A stretch of 64,000 nucleotides of DNA from Anaerovorax odorimutans (GTDB lineage: Bacteria; Bacillota; Clostridia; Peptostreptococcales; JAAYPU01): assembly GCA_016841185.1 (NCBI GenBank), contig JAENZQ010000014.1, positions 28,961 to 92,960 on the forward strand, read 5' to 3'. The first letter of the stretch is position 1, and the number at the start of each line of letters is the position of its first letter. The notes under the pieces are model-generated. The model was given only the letters and a program-made list of their open reading frames with translations. It ran no database searches and was not told the DNA's origin. This document shows, in pieces, positions 9,569-19,054 of the stretch. A program made the translations under genes and the position numbers.

Positions 9569-9976
9569 ATGAGTAATATTGCAGTAAAAGATTCTTTGAC
9601 TTTTGACAAAGGGATGGCCGGTTCAAAAGTGAAAGATCTTTCCGATTCATCGGGTGTATCTGAGGAAGATATTCGGATATCGGTTCGTACCATGGATGAA
9701 TCCAAGAAGCTTTTCAGAGAAGATTTATCCGGTCAATTAGAGACACAGGAAGGCAAAAAGGCATTCTCAGAGGTTGTGGACGTTGCAAATAAAATATTTT
9801 TTGCTGCCGACAGTCATTTTCAATTTGAAGTACATGACAAAACAGGCAGAGTTATGGTTAAGGTAATCAATAATGATACTGAGAAAGTGATAAAAGAGCT
9901 GCCTCCGGAAAAATTGTTAAATGCTGTAGCAGGTATTTGGGAACTGGCAGGAATCATAGTGGATGAAAAAGCATGA
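9569..9976 (+). CDS. flaG: FlaG family protein
   Basis: FlaG proteins are small flagellar proteins that influence filament length. Their mechanism is not settled. The 135-residue product has the family's C-terminal domain: FQFEVHDKTGRVMVKVINND followed by VIKELPPEKLLNAVAGIWELAG and the short tail IIVDEKA. The N-terminal 70 residues are polar and probably disordered. GGGGAGAT precedes the start. It is the first of two adjacent FlaG-like genes. Confidence 0.85.
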   Translation: MSNIAVKDSLTFDKGMAGSKVKDLSDSSGVSEEDIRISVRTMDESKKLFREDLSGQLETQEGKKAFSEVVDVANKIFFAADSHFQFEVHDKTGRVMVKVINNDTEKVIKELPPEKLLNAVAGIWELAGIIVDEKA

Positions 9977-10015
9977 TATTCTTCATTCTTAATTGGCAAT
10001 GGAGTTGCCTGAGGG

Positions 10016-10399
10016 GTGATAGACAATGGATTATTTCTGAACAAGATAGATCCTCAGATTGTGAAAAATATTCAAAAAATTTCTTCATCGGGCGTCGTTC
10101 ATAAAAAGGAAGATGTACCTATTCAAAGAGAGAGTAAAGACAAAAACGAATCAGATCATAAAAAGAAACAGAAGAATTCTAAAAAGGCGAAAGAAAAAGT
10201 CAAAGCACTTAATGATCTGGCTCAAAAAAACAGTTTGGATTTTTTCTTTGTAGCGGAAGAAGAAGACCACCAATTGTATATAAAAGTTTTTGATAAACAG
10301 ACTAATACCTGTATAAGATCCTTTGATGAAAACGAAATAGAAGAGCTTCTAAGCAGGTTGCAGGATTTATCCGGTATTATTGTAGACACTAAAAGATAA
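10016..10399 (+). CDS. Second FlaG-like protein, start uncertain
   Basis: The C-terminal half (DFFFVAEEEDHQLYIKVFDKQT, LLSRLQDLSGIIVDTKR) matches the FlaG domain of the preceding gene. The N-terminal half is a lysine-rich linker (KKEDVPIQRESKDKNESDHK). The only in-frame start is GTG 10016, with GGAG 11 nt upstream. An ATG at 10026 sits at ideal spacing behind GAGGGG, but in another frame that stops after four codons. Either the GTG is used, or a small frameshift has moved the real start out of frame. Its role is presumably filament related, by homology and position. Confidence 0.72.
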   Translation: MIDNGLFLNKIDPQIVKNIQKISSSGVVHKKEDVPIQRESKDKNESDHKKKQKNSKKAKEKVKALNDLAQKNSLDFFFVAEEEDHQLYIKVFDKQTNTCIRSFDENEIEELLSRLQDLSGIIVDTKR

Positions 10400-10412
10400 G
10401 GAGTGGCGCTTT

Positions 10413-10781
10413 ATGTATGCGAATGCAGCAAACCCGTTTAATACGTATCGGCAGAATAATATAAATACGGCATCCCAGGGAAAGCTTATCTTAATGTTGT
10501 ATGAAGGTGCAATAAAATTCTGCAGGTTGGCTGAAATGGCCATTGATGAAAAAAATATCGAAAAAAGACACAATAATCTTAGGAAAGCAAAGAATATTAT
10601 CAAAGAATTATCTCTTACCCTTAACAGAGAGGTAGATTTTTCCGAGCAGTTGGGTGCTTTATATGCTTATATGGAAAGAGGGCTGATTTCAGCTAATATT
10701 CATAATGATAAAAATAAGATCAAAGAAGTTAAGACCATGCTGGAAGAATTAAAAGATGCTTGGGAGCAGATTATAAATTAG
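10413..10781 (+). CDS. fliS: Flagellin-specific chaperone FliS
   Basis: FliS binds the C-terminus of flagellin in the cytoplasm and prevents early polymerisation. The 122-residue product has the classic N-terminus (NPFNTYRQNNINTASQGKLILMLYEGAIKFC) and the four-helix pattern. It ends with VKTMLEELKDAWEQI. AAGGAG precedes the ATG. It is the last gene of the cap/chaperone block and is followed by a terminator. Confidence 0.95.
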   Translation: MYANAANPFNTYRQNNINTASQGKLILMLYEGAIKFCRLAEMAIDEKNIEKRHNNLRKAKNIIKELSLTLNREVDFSEQLGALYAYMERGLISANIHNDKNKIKEVKTMLEELKDAWEQIIN

Positions 10782-10822
10782 ACAAGATTCGACACAATAT
10801 ATTGTAGAAAGAGAAAAGTTTG

Positions 10823-10857
10823 TGCAGGCAAATGTCATTTTTGCTTGCATTTTTTTT
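10823..10857 (+). terminator. Intrinsic terminator after fliS
   Basis: The arms TGCAGGCAAA and TTTGCTTGCA (one G-U pair) form a stem with a seven-base loop, followed by eight T residues. It closes the fliD-fliS unit. Its 3' arm overlaps the -35 of the next promoter. Confidence 0.82.
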
Positions 10858-10872
10858 GTAAACCGATATACT
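10845..10872 (+). promoter_or_regulatory. Sigma-A-type promoter of flgB operon
   Basis: TTGCAT and TATACT are separated by 16 nt, about 75 nt upstream of flgB. The match is to the vegetative sigma factor. I saw no sigma-28 consensus here, as expected for early flagellar genes. The -35 overlaps the fliS terminator. Confidence 0.55.
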
Positions 10873-10945
10873 AAAAATAGGTTGAATTAGAAAAATTGTT
10901 ATGAAGGTATCGTTATTTATTGATCAGGGGGGGTACGGAGTACAA

Positions 10946-11353
10946 ATGAGTACAATAAATGACCGGACGATGCAGTTGATCAACAAAGCTTTGAATGCTG
11001 CCGTATGCAGAAATGAAGCAATTTCCAATAACATTGCAAATGTAAATACGAGAAACTATAAAGCCAACCGTGTTTTATTCGAGGAAGAATTGAAAAATGC
11101 AATGGATGGACTGAAAGGCAAATTACATACAACTCACAGCAAACATATCAATATAAGCAAATCTATTGAGGATATTACCCCGAAGGTGGTAAAAGACACA
11201 ACCACCAGTATGAGATTGGATGGCAATAATGTGGACATCGATATCGAAAATGCAAATCTTGCTGCAAATCAGCTTTTATACAATGCATTGATACAGCAAG
11301 CCAGTAAAAAGATATCGGTACTTCGTCATGTCATTAGTGAAGGGAGCAGGTAA
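10946..11353 (+). CDS. flgB: Flagellar basal-body rod protein FlgB
   Basis: FlgB is a proximal rod subunit exported by the flagellar secretion system. The product has the rod-family N-terminal signature (AISNNIANVNTRNYKANRV) and a C-terminal helical heptad region. The track begins at 10901. The ATG at 10946, with GGAG five bases upstream, gives MSTINDRTMQLINKAL, which fits the family length of about 135 residues. Three bases separate it from flgC. It is the first gene of the main flagellar operon. Confidence 0.92.
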   Translation: MSTINDRTMQLINKALNAAVCRNEAISNNIANVNTRNYKANRVLFEEELKNAMDGLKGKLHTTHSKHINISKSIEDITPKVVKDTTTSMRLDGNNVDIDIENANLAANQLLYNALIQQASKKISVLRHVISEGSR

Positions 11354-11355
11354 GT

Positions 11356-11787
11356 ATGCGGATTTTTGATACTTTTAAAATTAGTGCCAGCGGTATGACA
11401 GCTGAGAAGCTGAGAATGGACACCGTTGCATCCAATATTGCCAATGCAACTACTACCCGAACAGAAGACGGCGGACCTTACAGAAGGAAAGTTGCCGTAT
11501 TCAAAGAGAATCTTGAAAGGGAACTGGACCGTATATCGGGAAGGTCCGAAGTTGTTTCCAGAGGTGTAAAGGTTGACGCTATTACAGAAGACCCGACACC
11601 TTTCAGGCTGGTATATGACCCTGAGCATCCCGATGCAAATGAGGAAGGTTATGTTGAAATGCCAAACGTAAATGTTCTCAATGAAATGGTGGATATGATC
11701 GCAGCTACCCGGGCTTATGAAGCAAATATAACAGCATTGAATGCTTCAAAGGCAATGTTTTTAAAAGCACTGGAAATCGGTAGATAG
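11356..11787 (+). CDS. flgC: Flagellar basal-body rod protein FlgC
   Basis: FlgC is a proximal rod protein. The 143-residue product has FKISASGMTAEKLRMDTVASNIANATTTRT at its N-terminus and the family tail VNVLNEMVDMIAATRAYEANITALNASKAMF. Length and order flgB-flgC-fliE are canonical. Confidence 0.95.
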   Translation: MRIFDTFKISASGMTAEKLRMDTVASNIANATTTRTEDGGPYRRKVAVFKENLERELDRISGRSEVVSRGVKVDAITEDPTPFRLVYDPEHPDANEEGYVEMPNVNVLNEMVDMIAATRAYEANITALNASKAMFLKALEIGR

Positions 11788-11798
11788 GAGGTTGCTAT

Positions 11799-12101
11799 AT
11801 GAGTACGGTTAATACCATAGAAGGATTAGGATTAAAAGATCCTCCTGAAATTAAAAAAAATAATAATACGGATGACAACGAACTTTCTCTTAAGGAAATC
11901 CTTAATGAAAAGTTAAAAGATATCAATGATCTGCAGATAAAATCAAATGAAGGCACCCAACAGCTTATTACCGGCGAAGCGGATAATGTTCATGAAATCT
12001 TGCTGAACACGGAAGAAGCAGTGCTGGCCTTGGAACTGGCTGTCAAGGTGAGAAATAAAATGGTAGAAGCCTACCAGGAAGTCATGAAGATGCAGATATA
12101 G
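11799..12101 (+). CDS. fliE: Hook-basal body protein FliE
   Basis: FliE links the MS ring to the rod and is the first substrate of the flagellar export gate. The 100-residue protein has the conserved C-terminal half: DNVHEILLNTEEAVLALELA followed by KVRNKMVEAYQEVMKMQI. The N-terminal part is polar and variable, as usual. It follows flgC by 11 nt with GGAGG upstream. Confidence 0.93.
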   Translation: MSTVNTIEGLGLKDPPEIKKNNNTDDNELSLKEILNEKLKDINDLQIKSNEGTQQLITGEADNVHEILLNTEEAVLALELAVKVRNKMVEAYQEVMKMQI

Positions 12102-12205
12102 AATATGTCCATGACAAGCCGTAAGAAAGTAATATATTATTTTCCATAAAAATGATGATTTGATGGGGATATTTTCTGATTTAAATATAAGGGAGTCTAC
12201 TCTAT

Positions 12206-13777
12206 ATGCAATGGCTTAAGAATTTTATGGAAAGATTACATACTACATGGAGCAATATGACAAGTGGGAAACGGCTCGCACTGATAAGCGTGGGAGTAGC
12301 TTTTATTGTCTCATTAACCATGTATTATTTTGTTTTTGGAAGAGTCAGTTATGTTCCGCTTTTTACGGATCTGACTGTTACGGATTCCGCAAAGGTAGTT
12401 CAGAAACTGGACGAGATGGGAGTCGGTGACTATAAGATAGAGGCAGGTGGTACTACCATATCCGTTCCGGAGGAGCAGGTAGACCGTTTGCGCATTGACC
12501 TTGCAAATGACGGAGCTCTTCCATCAAATGGGGCAGGGTTTGAATTGTTTGACGAGGCAAGCTTTACCCTTACCAGCGAGGAACGGGAGATCATGTTCCA
12601 GCGCGCCGTACAGGGAGAACTTCAACGTGCCATCATGTCTCTGGAAGAAGTAAATTTTGCGACAGTGATTCTTTCCATGCCGGTAGATTCACTGTTTGCA
12701 AGTGAAGAGAAATCCGGCAGTGCATCCGTACTGTTAAGATTGAATGCTTTCAAAAAGTTAGAACCTCAGCAGGTAAGAGGGATCATTGCTCTGGTATCGG
12801 GAGCTGTCAAAGGAATCCCGCCCGAGAATGTTCAGGTTATTGATACGGAATTGAATTATTTAAGTTTAGGACTTAATGAGAGTGAAGATTTAGTCAGCGT
12901 TCAGGAAACAGGGAACCGTATCAGTCTGAAACAGAATTTTGAAAATACATTGGCCAATGATCTGCAGGAGATGCTGGAAACGGCTCTTGGAAGCGGAAAA
13001 GTGGTTGTTAAGGTCAACGCAGAATTGAATTTTAACACCGAAGAAAAAACGGTTATTACTTACGGAGATACACCGGCTTTAAGAAGCATTCAGGAAAGTA
13101 TCCGTCTCGAGGACGGTCAGGAACAGGACCTGAGTCTGAGTCCGGTGGACAACAATATTCAGTATTATGGAGAGAATACGGATCAGATTGCAGAGATACC
13201 CGGTTTAAGCAATTATGAAAATATTCGTAATTATGAAATAGATGAGACACAGGTACATACCATTAAAGCACCCGGAGAAGTAATCCGATTAACGACTTCG
13301 GTTATTTACGACGGAGATCTGTCTGATGAAAGAAAAGAAGCCATAGAAAACATCGTAATGGGAGCGGTGGGTTTTGATGCGTTAAGAGGAGATGCCATCA
13401 ATGTCGAGGGTTTGACATTTGACCGGACTTCGGAAGTAGAGCTTAAAAAAGCAATGGAAGAAGCAGAAACGGCTTATCAGGCTGAAATGAAAAAGCAGTC
13501 CATTATCAGATATGTGGGAATGGGCGTCGGTTCTTTACTGTTCTTGATTTTCTTCATTATCATACTCATAAAAATGAGAAGGTCTTCAAAGGCTGAAAGT
13601 GAAGCCGAGGCAGCAGTTCAGCCCATGGCCATAGAGGAAATGATTCAGGATGTATCATCAAAACTGACTCAGACCGAGGACGATGGTACGGAAACCGAGA
13701 TAAAAGAGTATGCCAATGAGTCACCTGAAAAGGTGGCAGACATTGTAAGGACTTGGATATTAAAGGATGAGGGGTAA
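12206..13777 (+). CDS. fliF: Flagellar MS-ring protein FliF
   Basis: FliF forms the membrane-supramembrane ring on which the motor is built. The 523-residue protein has an N-terminal membrane segment (ISVGVAFIVSLTMYYFVFG) and a large periplasm-side region with FLIF repeats (VSVPEEQVDRLRIDLANDG, FATVILSMP). A second membrane segment lies near residue 440 (GMGVGSLLFLIFFIIILI). The cytoplasmic tail ends in the FliG-binding segment (ESPEKVADIVRTWILKDEG). It is followed by fliG after six bases. Confidence 0.96.
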   Translation: MQWLKNFMERLHTTWSNMTSGKRLALISVGVAFIVSLTMYYFVFGRVSYVPLFTDLTVTDSAKVVQKLDEMGVGDYKIEAGGTTISVPEEQVDRLRIDLANDGALPSNGAGFELFDEASFTLTSEEREIMFQRAVQGELQRAIMSLEEVNFATVILSMPVDSLFASEEKSGSASVLLRLNAFKKLEPQQVRGIIALVSGAVKGIPPENVQVIDTELNYLSLGLNESEDLVSVQETGNRISLKQNFENTLANDLQEMLETALGSGKVVVKVNAELNFNTEEKTVITYGDTPALRSIQESIRLEDGQEQDLSLSPVDNNIQYYGENTDQIAEIPGLSNYENIRNYEIDETQVHTIKAPGEVIRLTTSVIYDGDLSDERKEAIENIVMGAVGFDALRGDAINVEGLTFDRTSEVELKKAMEEAETAYQAEMKKQSIIRYVGMGVGSLLFLIFFIIILIKMRRSSKAESEAEAAVQPMAIEEMIQDVSSKLTQTEDDGTETEIKEYANESPEKVADIVRTWILKDEG

Positions 13778-13783
13778 TGCGAT

Positions 13784-14797
13784 ATGCAGGTTGCACAGAC
13801 ACTTACGGGAGTTGAGAAAGCAGCAGTTCTGATGATTACGTTAGGGCCTGATTTGTCGTCTAAAATATTAAAGATGCTTCCGGAATCTATGATCGAAAAA
13901 ATTACATTTGAGATTGCAAATATAACACAGGTGGAACCAACGGTAAAAGACGAAATACTAACGGAATTTATAGAGACACAGCGTGCCAGTCAATACATAA
14001 AAGAAGGAGGTCTGGATTATGCCAGAAATCTCCTGACTAAGGCCCTGGGGTCTAAAAAAGCTGAAGAAATACTGGCAAATTCCGAGCGGCTCGCTCAGAA
14101 AAGAAAGCCGTTTATACTGGCGAGGAAAACGGATCCCCTTCAGCTGTTAAAAACCATTGTCAATGAGCACCCCCAGACCATTGCACTCATATTGTGTTTC
14201 CTCCAATCTGACAAAGCGGCTCAGATCATTTCAGGCCTGCCTGACGAAATAAAAGCAGATGTCGCTTACAGGATTGCAACCATGAATAAAACATCTCCAA
14301 AAGTGATCAAACAGGTAGAACAGATTCTGGATAAAAAGCTTTCCAATGTTTTAGACGGCAATTTTGAATCTTACGGCGGCATCCAGACATTGGTTGAGAT
14401 ATTGAACTCAGCGAATCGGGGTACGGAAAAAAGCATACTGGAAAGCCTGGAGCAGGAAGATGCGGACCTGGCAGAAGAGATCAAGGACAGCATGTTTGTC
14501 TTCGAAGATATCATTAATCTTGACAACATTTATGTTCAGCGTGTACTCAGAGATGTGGACAACAGTGATCTGGCATTGGCTCTAAAGGGTGCGTCAAAAG
14601 AGGTGGCCGACCATATTTATGGCAATATTTCCAAACGTGCGGCTGAGACATTGAAAGAAGACATTGAATTTATGGGTCCTGTCAGAATAACCGCAGTAGA
14701 GGAGGCCCAGCATAAAATTGTGGGTGTTATCAGAAGGCTTGATGAAGCGGGAGAGATTATAATCAGCAGAGGTGATCAGGGTGAAGTCGTTGTATAA
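13784..14797 (+). CDS. fliG: Flagellar motor switch protein FliG
   Basis: FliG is the rotor torque protein that contacts MotA and the MS ring. The 337-residue product has the N-terminal FliF-binding domain (TGVEKAAVLMITLGPDLSSKIL). It also has the EHPQTIA motif of the middle domain, and the charged C-terminal torque helix region (SMFVFEDIINLDNIYVQRVLRDVD). It is complete. Its partners FliM and FliN/FliY are not encoded at their usual place downstream. Confidence 0.96.
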   Translation: MQVAQTLTGVEKAAVLMITLGPDLSSKILKMLPESMIEKITFEIANITQVEPTVKDEILTEFIETQRASQYIKEGGLDYARNLLTKALGSKKAEEILANSERLAQKRKPFILARKTDPLQLLKTIVNEHPQTIALILCFLQSDKAAQIISGLPDEIKADVAYRIATMNKTSPKVIKQVEQILDKKLSNVLDGNFESYGGIQTLVEILNSANRGTEKSILESLEQEDADLAEEIKDSMFVFEDIINLDNIYVQRVLRDVDNSDLALALKGASKEVADHIYGNISKRAAETLKEDIEFMGPVRITAVEEAQHKIVGVIRRLDEAGEIIISRGDQGEVVV

Positions 14798-15530
14798 AAT
14801 CATAAAAAATTCCGACAGCTTTGAAGAAAGAAAATCCTGTGTTGTTCCCGTAGCAGAAATTGTTACCGTATCAACGGCTGCCTCATCCGATGATTCTGGT
14901 GAAAATGTGAATGATATCATCGAAGAAGCAGAAAAAGAAGCATCCAGAATCATTGAAGCAGCAAAAATTCAGGCAAAACAGGATGCTCAGGCTGTTTTGG
15001 AAGAGCTTAAAGAAAAAACTTACCAGGAAGCTTATAAAAGCGGATTTGAGAAAGGCCGAAAGGAAGGATATGATACAGGGCATGCTGAGGGTATAAAAGA
15101 ATGTGAATCACTGAGGGATCAGGCAAAAAAGGTTTTAAAAAATGCCCATGAACAGGCATTGCAGATAATAGAAAAAAATGAGGGAGAGATTATCGAGTTG
15201 TCTGTTTATATAGCAGAGCAGATATTGCAGACGGCCATTTCCAGAGATGATGCGCCTTTAATGAAAATAGCTCAGGATGCATTCCGGGAATTTAAGGACA
15301 AAAAACATGTGATCATCAGCGTTCATCCAAATAAAAAACCATTTTTTGAAACAAATATCGAAACGCTGAAAAGAGTCTGTCCCTATACTACGGTGACTCT
15401 TCTTGAGGATGAAAAAGTACCGGAAAACGGATGCATCCTTGAAAGCGATTCTCAGGTGGTAGACACCGGGATTGACGGTCAGCTGGAAAAAATAAAGGAA
15501 GCTTTGTTGGAGATGAGACATGACGGATAA
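14781..15530 (+). CDS. fliH: Flagellar assembly protein FliH
   Basis: FliH holds the FliI ATPase at the export gate. The central region carries the FliH glycine-spaced repeat (SGFEKGRKEGYDTGHAEG) within a long acidic coiled coil. The C-terminal domain (YIAEQILQTAISRDDAPLM) matches FliH/HrpE. The track starts at GTG 14772. GTG 14781 sits 8 nt behind AGAGG and is more likely. The gene overlaps fliG by 17 nt and fliI by 11 nt. Confidence 0.9.
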   Translation: MKSLYKIIKNSDSFEERKSCVVPVAEIVTVSTAASSDDSGENVNDIIEEAEKEASRIIEAAKIQAKQDAQAVLEELKEKTYQEAYKSGFEKGRKEGYDTGHAEGIKECESLRDQAKKVLKNAHEQALQIIEKNEGEIIELSVYIAEQILQTAISRDDAPLMKIAQDAFREFKDKKHVIISVHPNKKPFFETNIETLKRVCPYTTVTLLEDEKVPENGCILESDSQVVDTGIDGQLEKIKEALLEMRHDG

Positions 15531-16848
15531 AATCCTTTTTGAAAAGTATAAAGAACGTATCCATAACGGCAGGTTCTATAAACGAGAAGGAAAGGTTAAG
15601 CAGGTTATCGGTTTAACCATTCAGGTAGAAGGCATTAAAGCTTTTGTGGGGGAAATATGTGAAATTATTATAGATGAAAAGAGAAAGATTCAGGCTGAGG
15701 TGGTGGGTTTCAGTGAACAAAAAGTTTTGATTATGCCCTTTGGCGAGCTCAGCGGTATCTCACCGGGCTCACGGGTGATTCCTACCGGTAAATGTATGCG
15801 GATAAAGGTAGGGGAGAACCTTTTGGGAAAAGTTCTGAACGGGCTGGGACAGCCCTTCGACAATGAAAAGATCTATCTCACAGAAGAGGTGGACAGCTAT
15901 CAGAATCCGCCCAATGCCCTTACCAGAAAAAGGATAGATCAAATCATGGAGACCGGTATTCGTGCCATTGATGGGCTTATTACAGTGGGTACAGGTCAGC
16001 GCATCGGTATATTTTCAGGAAGCGGTGTGGGCAAAAGCACATTGATAGGAAAGATATGCCGATCTTCCAAAGCAGATGTCAATGTGATTTGTCTTATAGG
16101 CGAAAGAAACAGAGAGCTGCAGAATGTACTGGATATAGATCTGGGAGAAGAAGGGCTTAAAAAGTCCATAGTGGTCTGCGCAACATCGGACCAGCCGCCG
16201 CTTATACGGATCAAAGGCGCCTATACGGGGATTTCCATTGCCGAGTATTTCAGAGATAAAGGTAACAATGTCATGCTCATCATGGATTCTGTGACACGGT
16301 TTGCCATGGCGCAGCGGGAAATAGGACTTGCCATAGGAGAGCCTCCCACGACAAAGGGATATACTCCTTCGGTTTTTGCAATGCTTCCCAAACTTTTTGA
16401 AAGGGCGGGAACATCCGAAATAGGCTCCATAACAGCCTTTTTTACAGTACTGGTTGAAGGGGACGACTTTAACGAACCTATTTCCGACGCGGCAAGGGGA
16501 ATACTGGACGGGCATATTATTTTATCCAGAAAACTTGCAAACCAGAACCATTTTCCTGCTATAGACGTCAATAACAGCATCAGCCGTCTCATGTCCCAGA
16601 TCATTACCGAAAAGCACTCGGAGGCAGCCGCCCGGTTAAGGGATGTAATGGCATTGTATGAAGAGTCGGAAGACCTGATCAATGTAGGGGCTTATGCTAA
16701 AGGCTCAAATCCTAAGCTGGACAGAGCCATTGAATTATATCCGGAGATTATAAAATTTTTGAGACAGAAATTAAATGACAGAAACTCTATGGAAGAAACA
16801 CTGGAATGGATGTATTCAATATTTAATATGGAAAAGAGTGAGTCGTAA
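15520..16848 (+). CDS. fliI: Flagellum-specific ATPase FliI
   Basis: FliI is the F1-beta-like ATPase of the flagellar type III export system. The 442-residue protein has Walker A FSGSGVGKST near residue 166 and a Walker B region (VMLIMDSVTRFAMAQREIGLA). It also has the family GEPPTTKGYTPSVFAMLPKLFERAG segment. Length and motifs are complete. It overlaps fliH at its start and abuts fliJ (TAATG). Confidence 0.96.
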   Translation: MTDKILFEKYKERIHNGRFYKREGKVKQVIGLTIQVEGIKAFVGEICEIIIDEKRKIQAEVVGFSEQKVLIMPFGELSGISPGSRVIPTGKCMRIKVGENLLGKVLNGLGQPFDNEKIYLTEEVDSYQNPPNALTRKRIDQIMETGIRAIDGLITVGTGQRIGIFSGSGVGKSTLIGKICRSSKADVNVICLIGERNRELQNVLDIDLGEEGLKKSIVVCATSDQPPLIRIKGAYTGISIAEYFRDKGNNVMLIMDSVTRFAMAQREIGLAIGEPPTTKGYTPSVFAMLPKLFERAGTSEIGSITAFFTVLVEGDDFNEPISDAARGILDGHIILSRKLANQNHFPAIDVNNSISRLMSQIITEKHSEAAARLRDVMALYEESEDLINVGAYAKGSNPKLDRAIELYPEIIKFLRQKLNDRNSMEETLEWMYSIFNMEKSES

Positions 16849-17303
16849 TGGGATTTCAATATTCTCTTGAAAGTGTATTGGAATACAAGAAAAAAGTTGA
16901 GGACAATAAAAAAGAAAAATTCATTCATGCAAACAATCGGTTCAGTGAAGAAACCGGTGTACTGGAAAGTATTCGTGAGCATTATCATGATACATTGGAA
17001 CAGCTCGGTGCAAAAGAAGAGTTTTCTATTCATGAGCAGAAGAATTATATGCAGTATATCATGAATCTCCACCAAAAAATGGAAAAACAAAAAATCCGCA
17101 TAAGTGACTGCAGAAGAAGACGGGATATGGCAAGGACAGAATTGGAAAATGCCCAAAAAGACAGAAAGATAATGGAGAATCTCGAGGAAAAAGAGTTGAA
17201 CCGGTTTAAAGAAGATATGAAAAAAAGAGAAGAAAAAGAATTAAATGAGATTGCTTCCATGGGCTTTGTCAGGCAAAAAAACGAAAAAAACAAAAAAGAT
17301 TGA
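16848..17303 (+). CDS. fliJ: Flagellar export chaperone FliJ
   Basis: FliJ is a coiled-coil stalk protein that couples FliI to FlhA. The 151-residue product opens with FQYSLESVLEYKKKVEDNKK, typical of FliJ, and is nearly all charged helix rich in K and E. It starts on the last base of the fliI stop codon. Sequence conservation in FliJ is low, so position carries much of the call. Confidence 0.88.
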   Translation: MGFQYSLESVLEYKKKVEDNKKEKFIHANNRFSEETGVLESIREHYHDTLEQLGAKEEFSIHEQKNYMQYIMNLHQKMEKQKIRISDCRRRRDMARTELENAQKDRKIMENLEEKELNRFKEDMKKREEKELNEIASMGFVRQKNEKNKKD

Positions 17304-17419
17304 TCATTATATTACAAAGAATTGTTTCCAATCAAGATGATAGTCAAAGGCTGTGATGAATTAAAACTGTCATGTCAGCCATTGCTATATATTATTTTTT
17401 TAGAAAGGAGGTGAGAAAA

Positions 17420-19042
17420 GTGAGTATCCAGGAGATTATGTCAATGCAGCAAGAAGCTGTATCAGGTTTGCTGACGGGCTCAAAATCAAAAGCAACCGGT
17501 TTAGATTTCAACCAATTAATTGCACAGATAATCACTTCAAGCAAAAAGGGAAATTCAGAAGAAACGGCATACAGACCGTTTTCCGGTATGAAGGATCTGT
17601 ATCAGGATTCAAAAATATCTTTAGAAAGCGGTACAGATGTACTTTCACTTATTTCAGGACTGGAACTTTCTGGGAATCTGAATGAAGGGCAAAATGAAAA
17701 GGAGAATGCTTCGGAGCTTTCGGAGTTACAGGCGGTACTTTCATATGCGGTGCAAGGAATATCCCATAGCGATTCAGAGGTACAGAAAGCTTTCATGGAT
17801 ATATTGAATCGATATGCCCGGGAAGAGGGTCATGGCGAAATGAAAGACGTTTCGGACAACATGGCAATACAGTTACAGTTAAAAGCAGAGAATACGACAG
17901 CCTCTTTTAGAGGACCTGAGCAGCATATGGTAAATCTGATTACTCAATGGATGAAAGGAACAGAAAAAGACGGTTTGCCGAATTCTATGGCACAAGAAGG
18001 AGATAGAACGGAAAACCTGCAGAGTCTATTAAATCCCGGTTTACAGAAAAGACAGCAAGAACAAAATGCCGTGGAAAAGCTTCCGGATCAAATATCAAAG
18101 ATGGATTTATTGAAGGAACAGAAAACAAACTTTAGGGAGATATTACAACCCGGCGAAAAAGCACCTGAATTCGCAAAATCTGTTCAGGAATCCGGGAAAA
18201 ATGTTGAAATTTCAACATATACACCTGAAAGTTTCTCGGATTCCATGATAAAACTGAAAGAACTGTCTGAAAAGTTCATCAATGATAATGCTGCAGCCGG
18301 CAATAAAGACATGGGGAAAACAGAAGATCTTTCCTCTAAAATTCAAAAAAATCCGGAGATAACCGGTATATCCGCTCGTTCTGTGAGTGGTGATGATTCC
18401 GCACAGCTTCAGAAAGAGGACCATTCTCAGGGAAAAGCATTTCATGAGAAGGCAACAGACACTTTCAAAAATACCGAGACAGAAGAGCCTACAGACCATT
18501 TAAAACCTTCATTCCATAAATCTGTTGAGACAGATTCTGTGGTGAAGGAAACCAACGGGCAGGAAATTTTGTCCCAATCCGGAAAAGTAAAAAGCAGCAA
18601 TAGCCCTTTGATAAGAAATCTGGGCGACATACAGATGGAAATAATCAAAAAAACCGGACAAATGAGCGAAAAGGAAAAATCCGTTCTGACGGTGAAGCTT
18701 CAGCCGGAAGAACTGGGAAGGATGAAAATAGAGCTTGAATTAAAAGACGGTACCGTTCACGGCAAAATATTCGTTGAAAATGAATCCGCAAAAAACGCAC
18801 TTCAGCAAAATATTCAAGCCATGCGCAGCCAGATGAAAGAGCAGGGGATTTCTGTGGGGAATCTGGAGGTGGATATCGGAAATGAATCTTTCCAAAACTT
18901 TGAAGACCAACAGGAAACGATGAAAGAAGCAAACCGCTCTTTTTGGGGTTCCGGAAAACAATATGAAGCAGCTATCGACGATTTCAATACCGACGTGAAC
19001 AATAATTCGAACATGGTAAACCGACTAAATGCATTGGCGTAA
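17420..19042 (+). CDS. fliK: Hook-length control protein FliK
   Basis: FliK measures hook length and switches export specificity through FlhB. About 420 N-terminal residues are polar, repetitive and low in conservation, as expected for the ruler. The C-terminal Flg_hook domain is clear (VLTVKLQPEELGRMKIELEL, AMRSQMKEQGISVGNLEVDI). The track starts at ATG 17372, but GTG 17420 lies 7 nt behind AAAGGAGG and gives VSIQEIMSMQQEA. The upstream 16 residues have no ribosome site of their own. Confidence 0.92.
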   Translation: MSIQEIMSMQQEAVSGLLTGSKSKATGLDFNQLIAQIITSSKKGNSEETAYRPFSGMKDLYQDSKISLESGTDVLSLISGLELSGNLNEGQNEKENASELSELQAVLSYAVQGISHSDSEVQKAFMDILNRYAREEGHGEMKDVSDNMAIQLQLKAENTTASFRGPEQHMVNLITQWMKGTEKDGLPNSMAQEGDRTENLQSLLNPGLQKRQQEQNAVEKLPDQISKMDLLKEQKTNFREILQPGEKAPEFAKSVQESGKNVEISTYTPESFSDSMIKLKELSEKFINDNAAAGNKDMGKTEDLSSKIQKNPEITGISARSVSGDDSAQLQKEDHSQGKAFHEKATDTFKNTETEEPTDHLKPSFHKSVETDSVVKETNGQEILSQSGKVKSSNSPLIRNLGDIQMEIIKKTGQMSEKEKSVLTVKLQPEELGRMKIELELKDGTVHGKIFVENESAKNALQQNIQAMRSQMKEQGISVGNLEVDIGNESFQNFEDQQETMKEANRSFWGSGKQYEAAIDDFNTDVNNNSNMVNRLNALA

Positions 19043-19054
19043 AGGAGTGAGAAT

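Noticed and set aside
10861-10872. CCGATAT resembling a sigma-28 -10 before flgB
   Set aside because: No TAAA box at the needed distance; a sigma-A pair TTGCAT/TATACT fits better.
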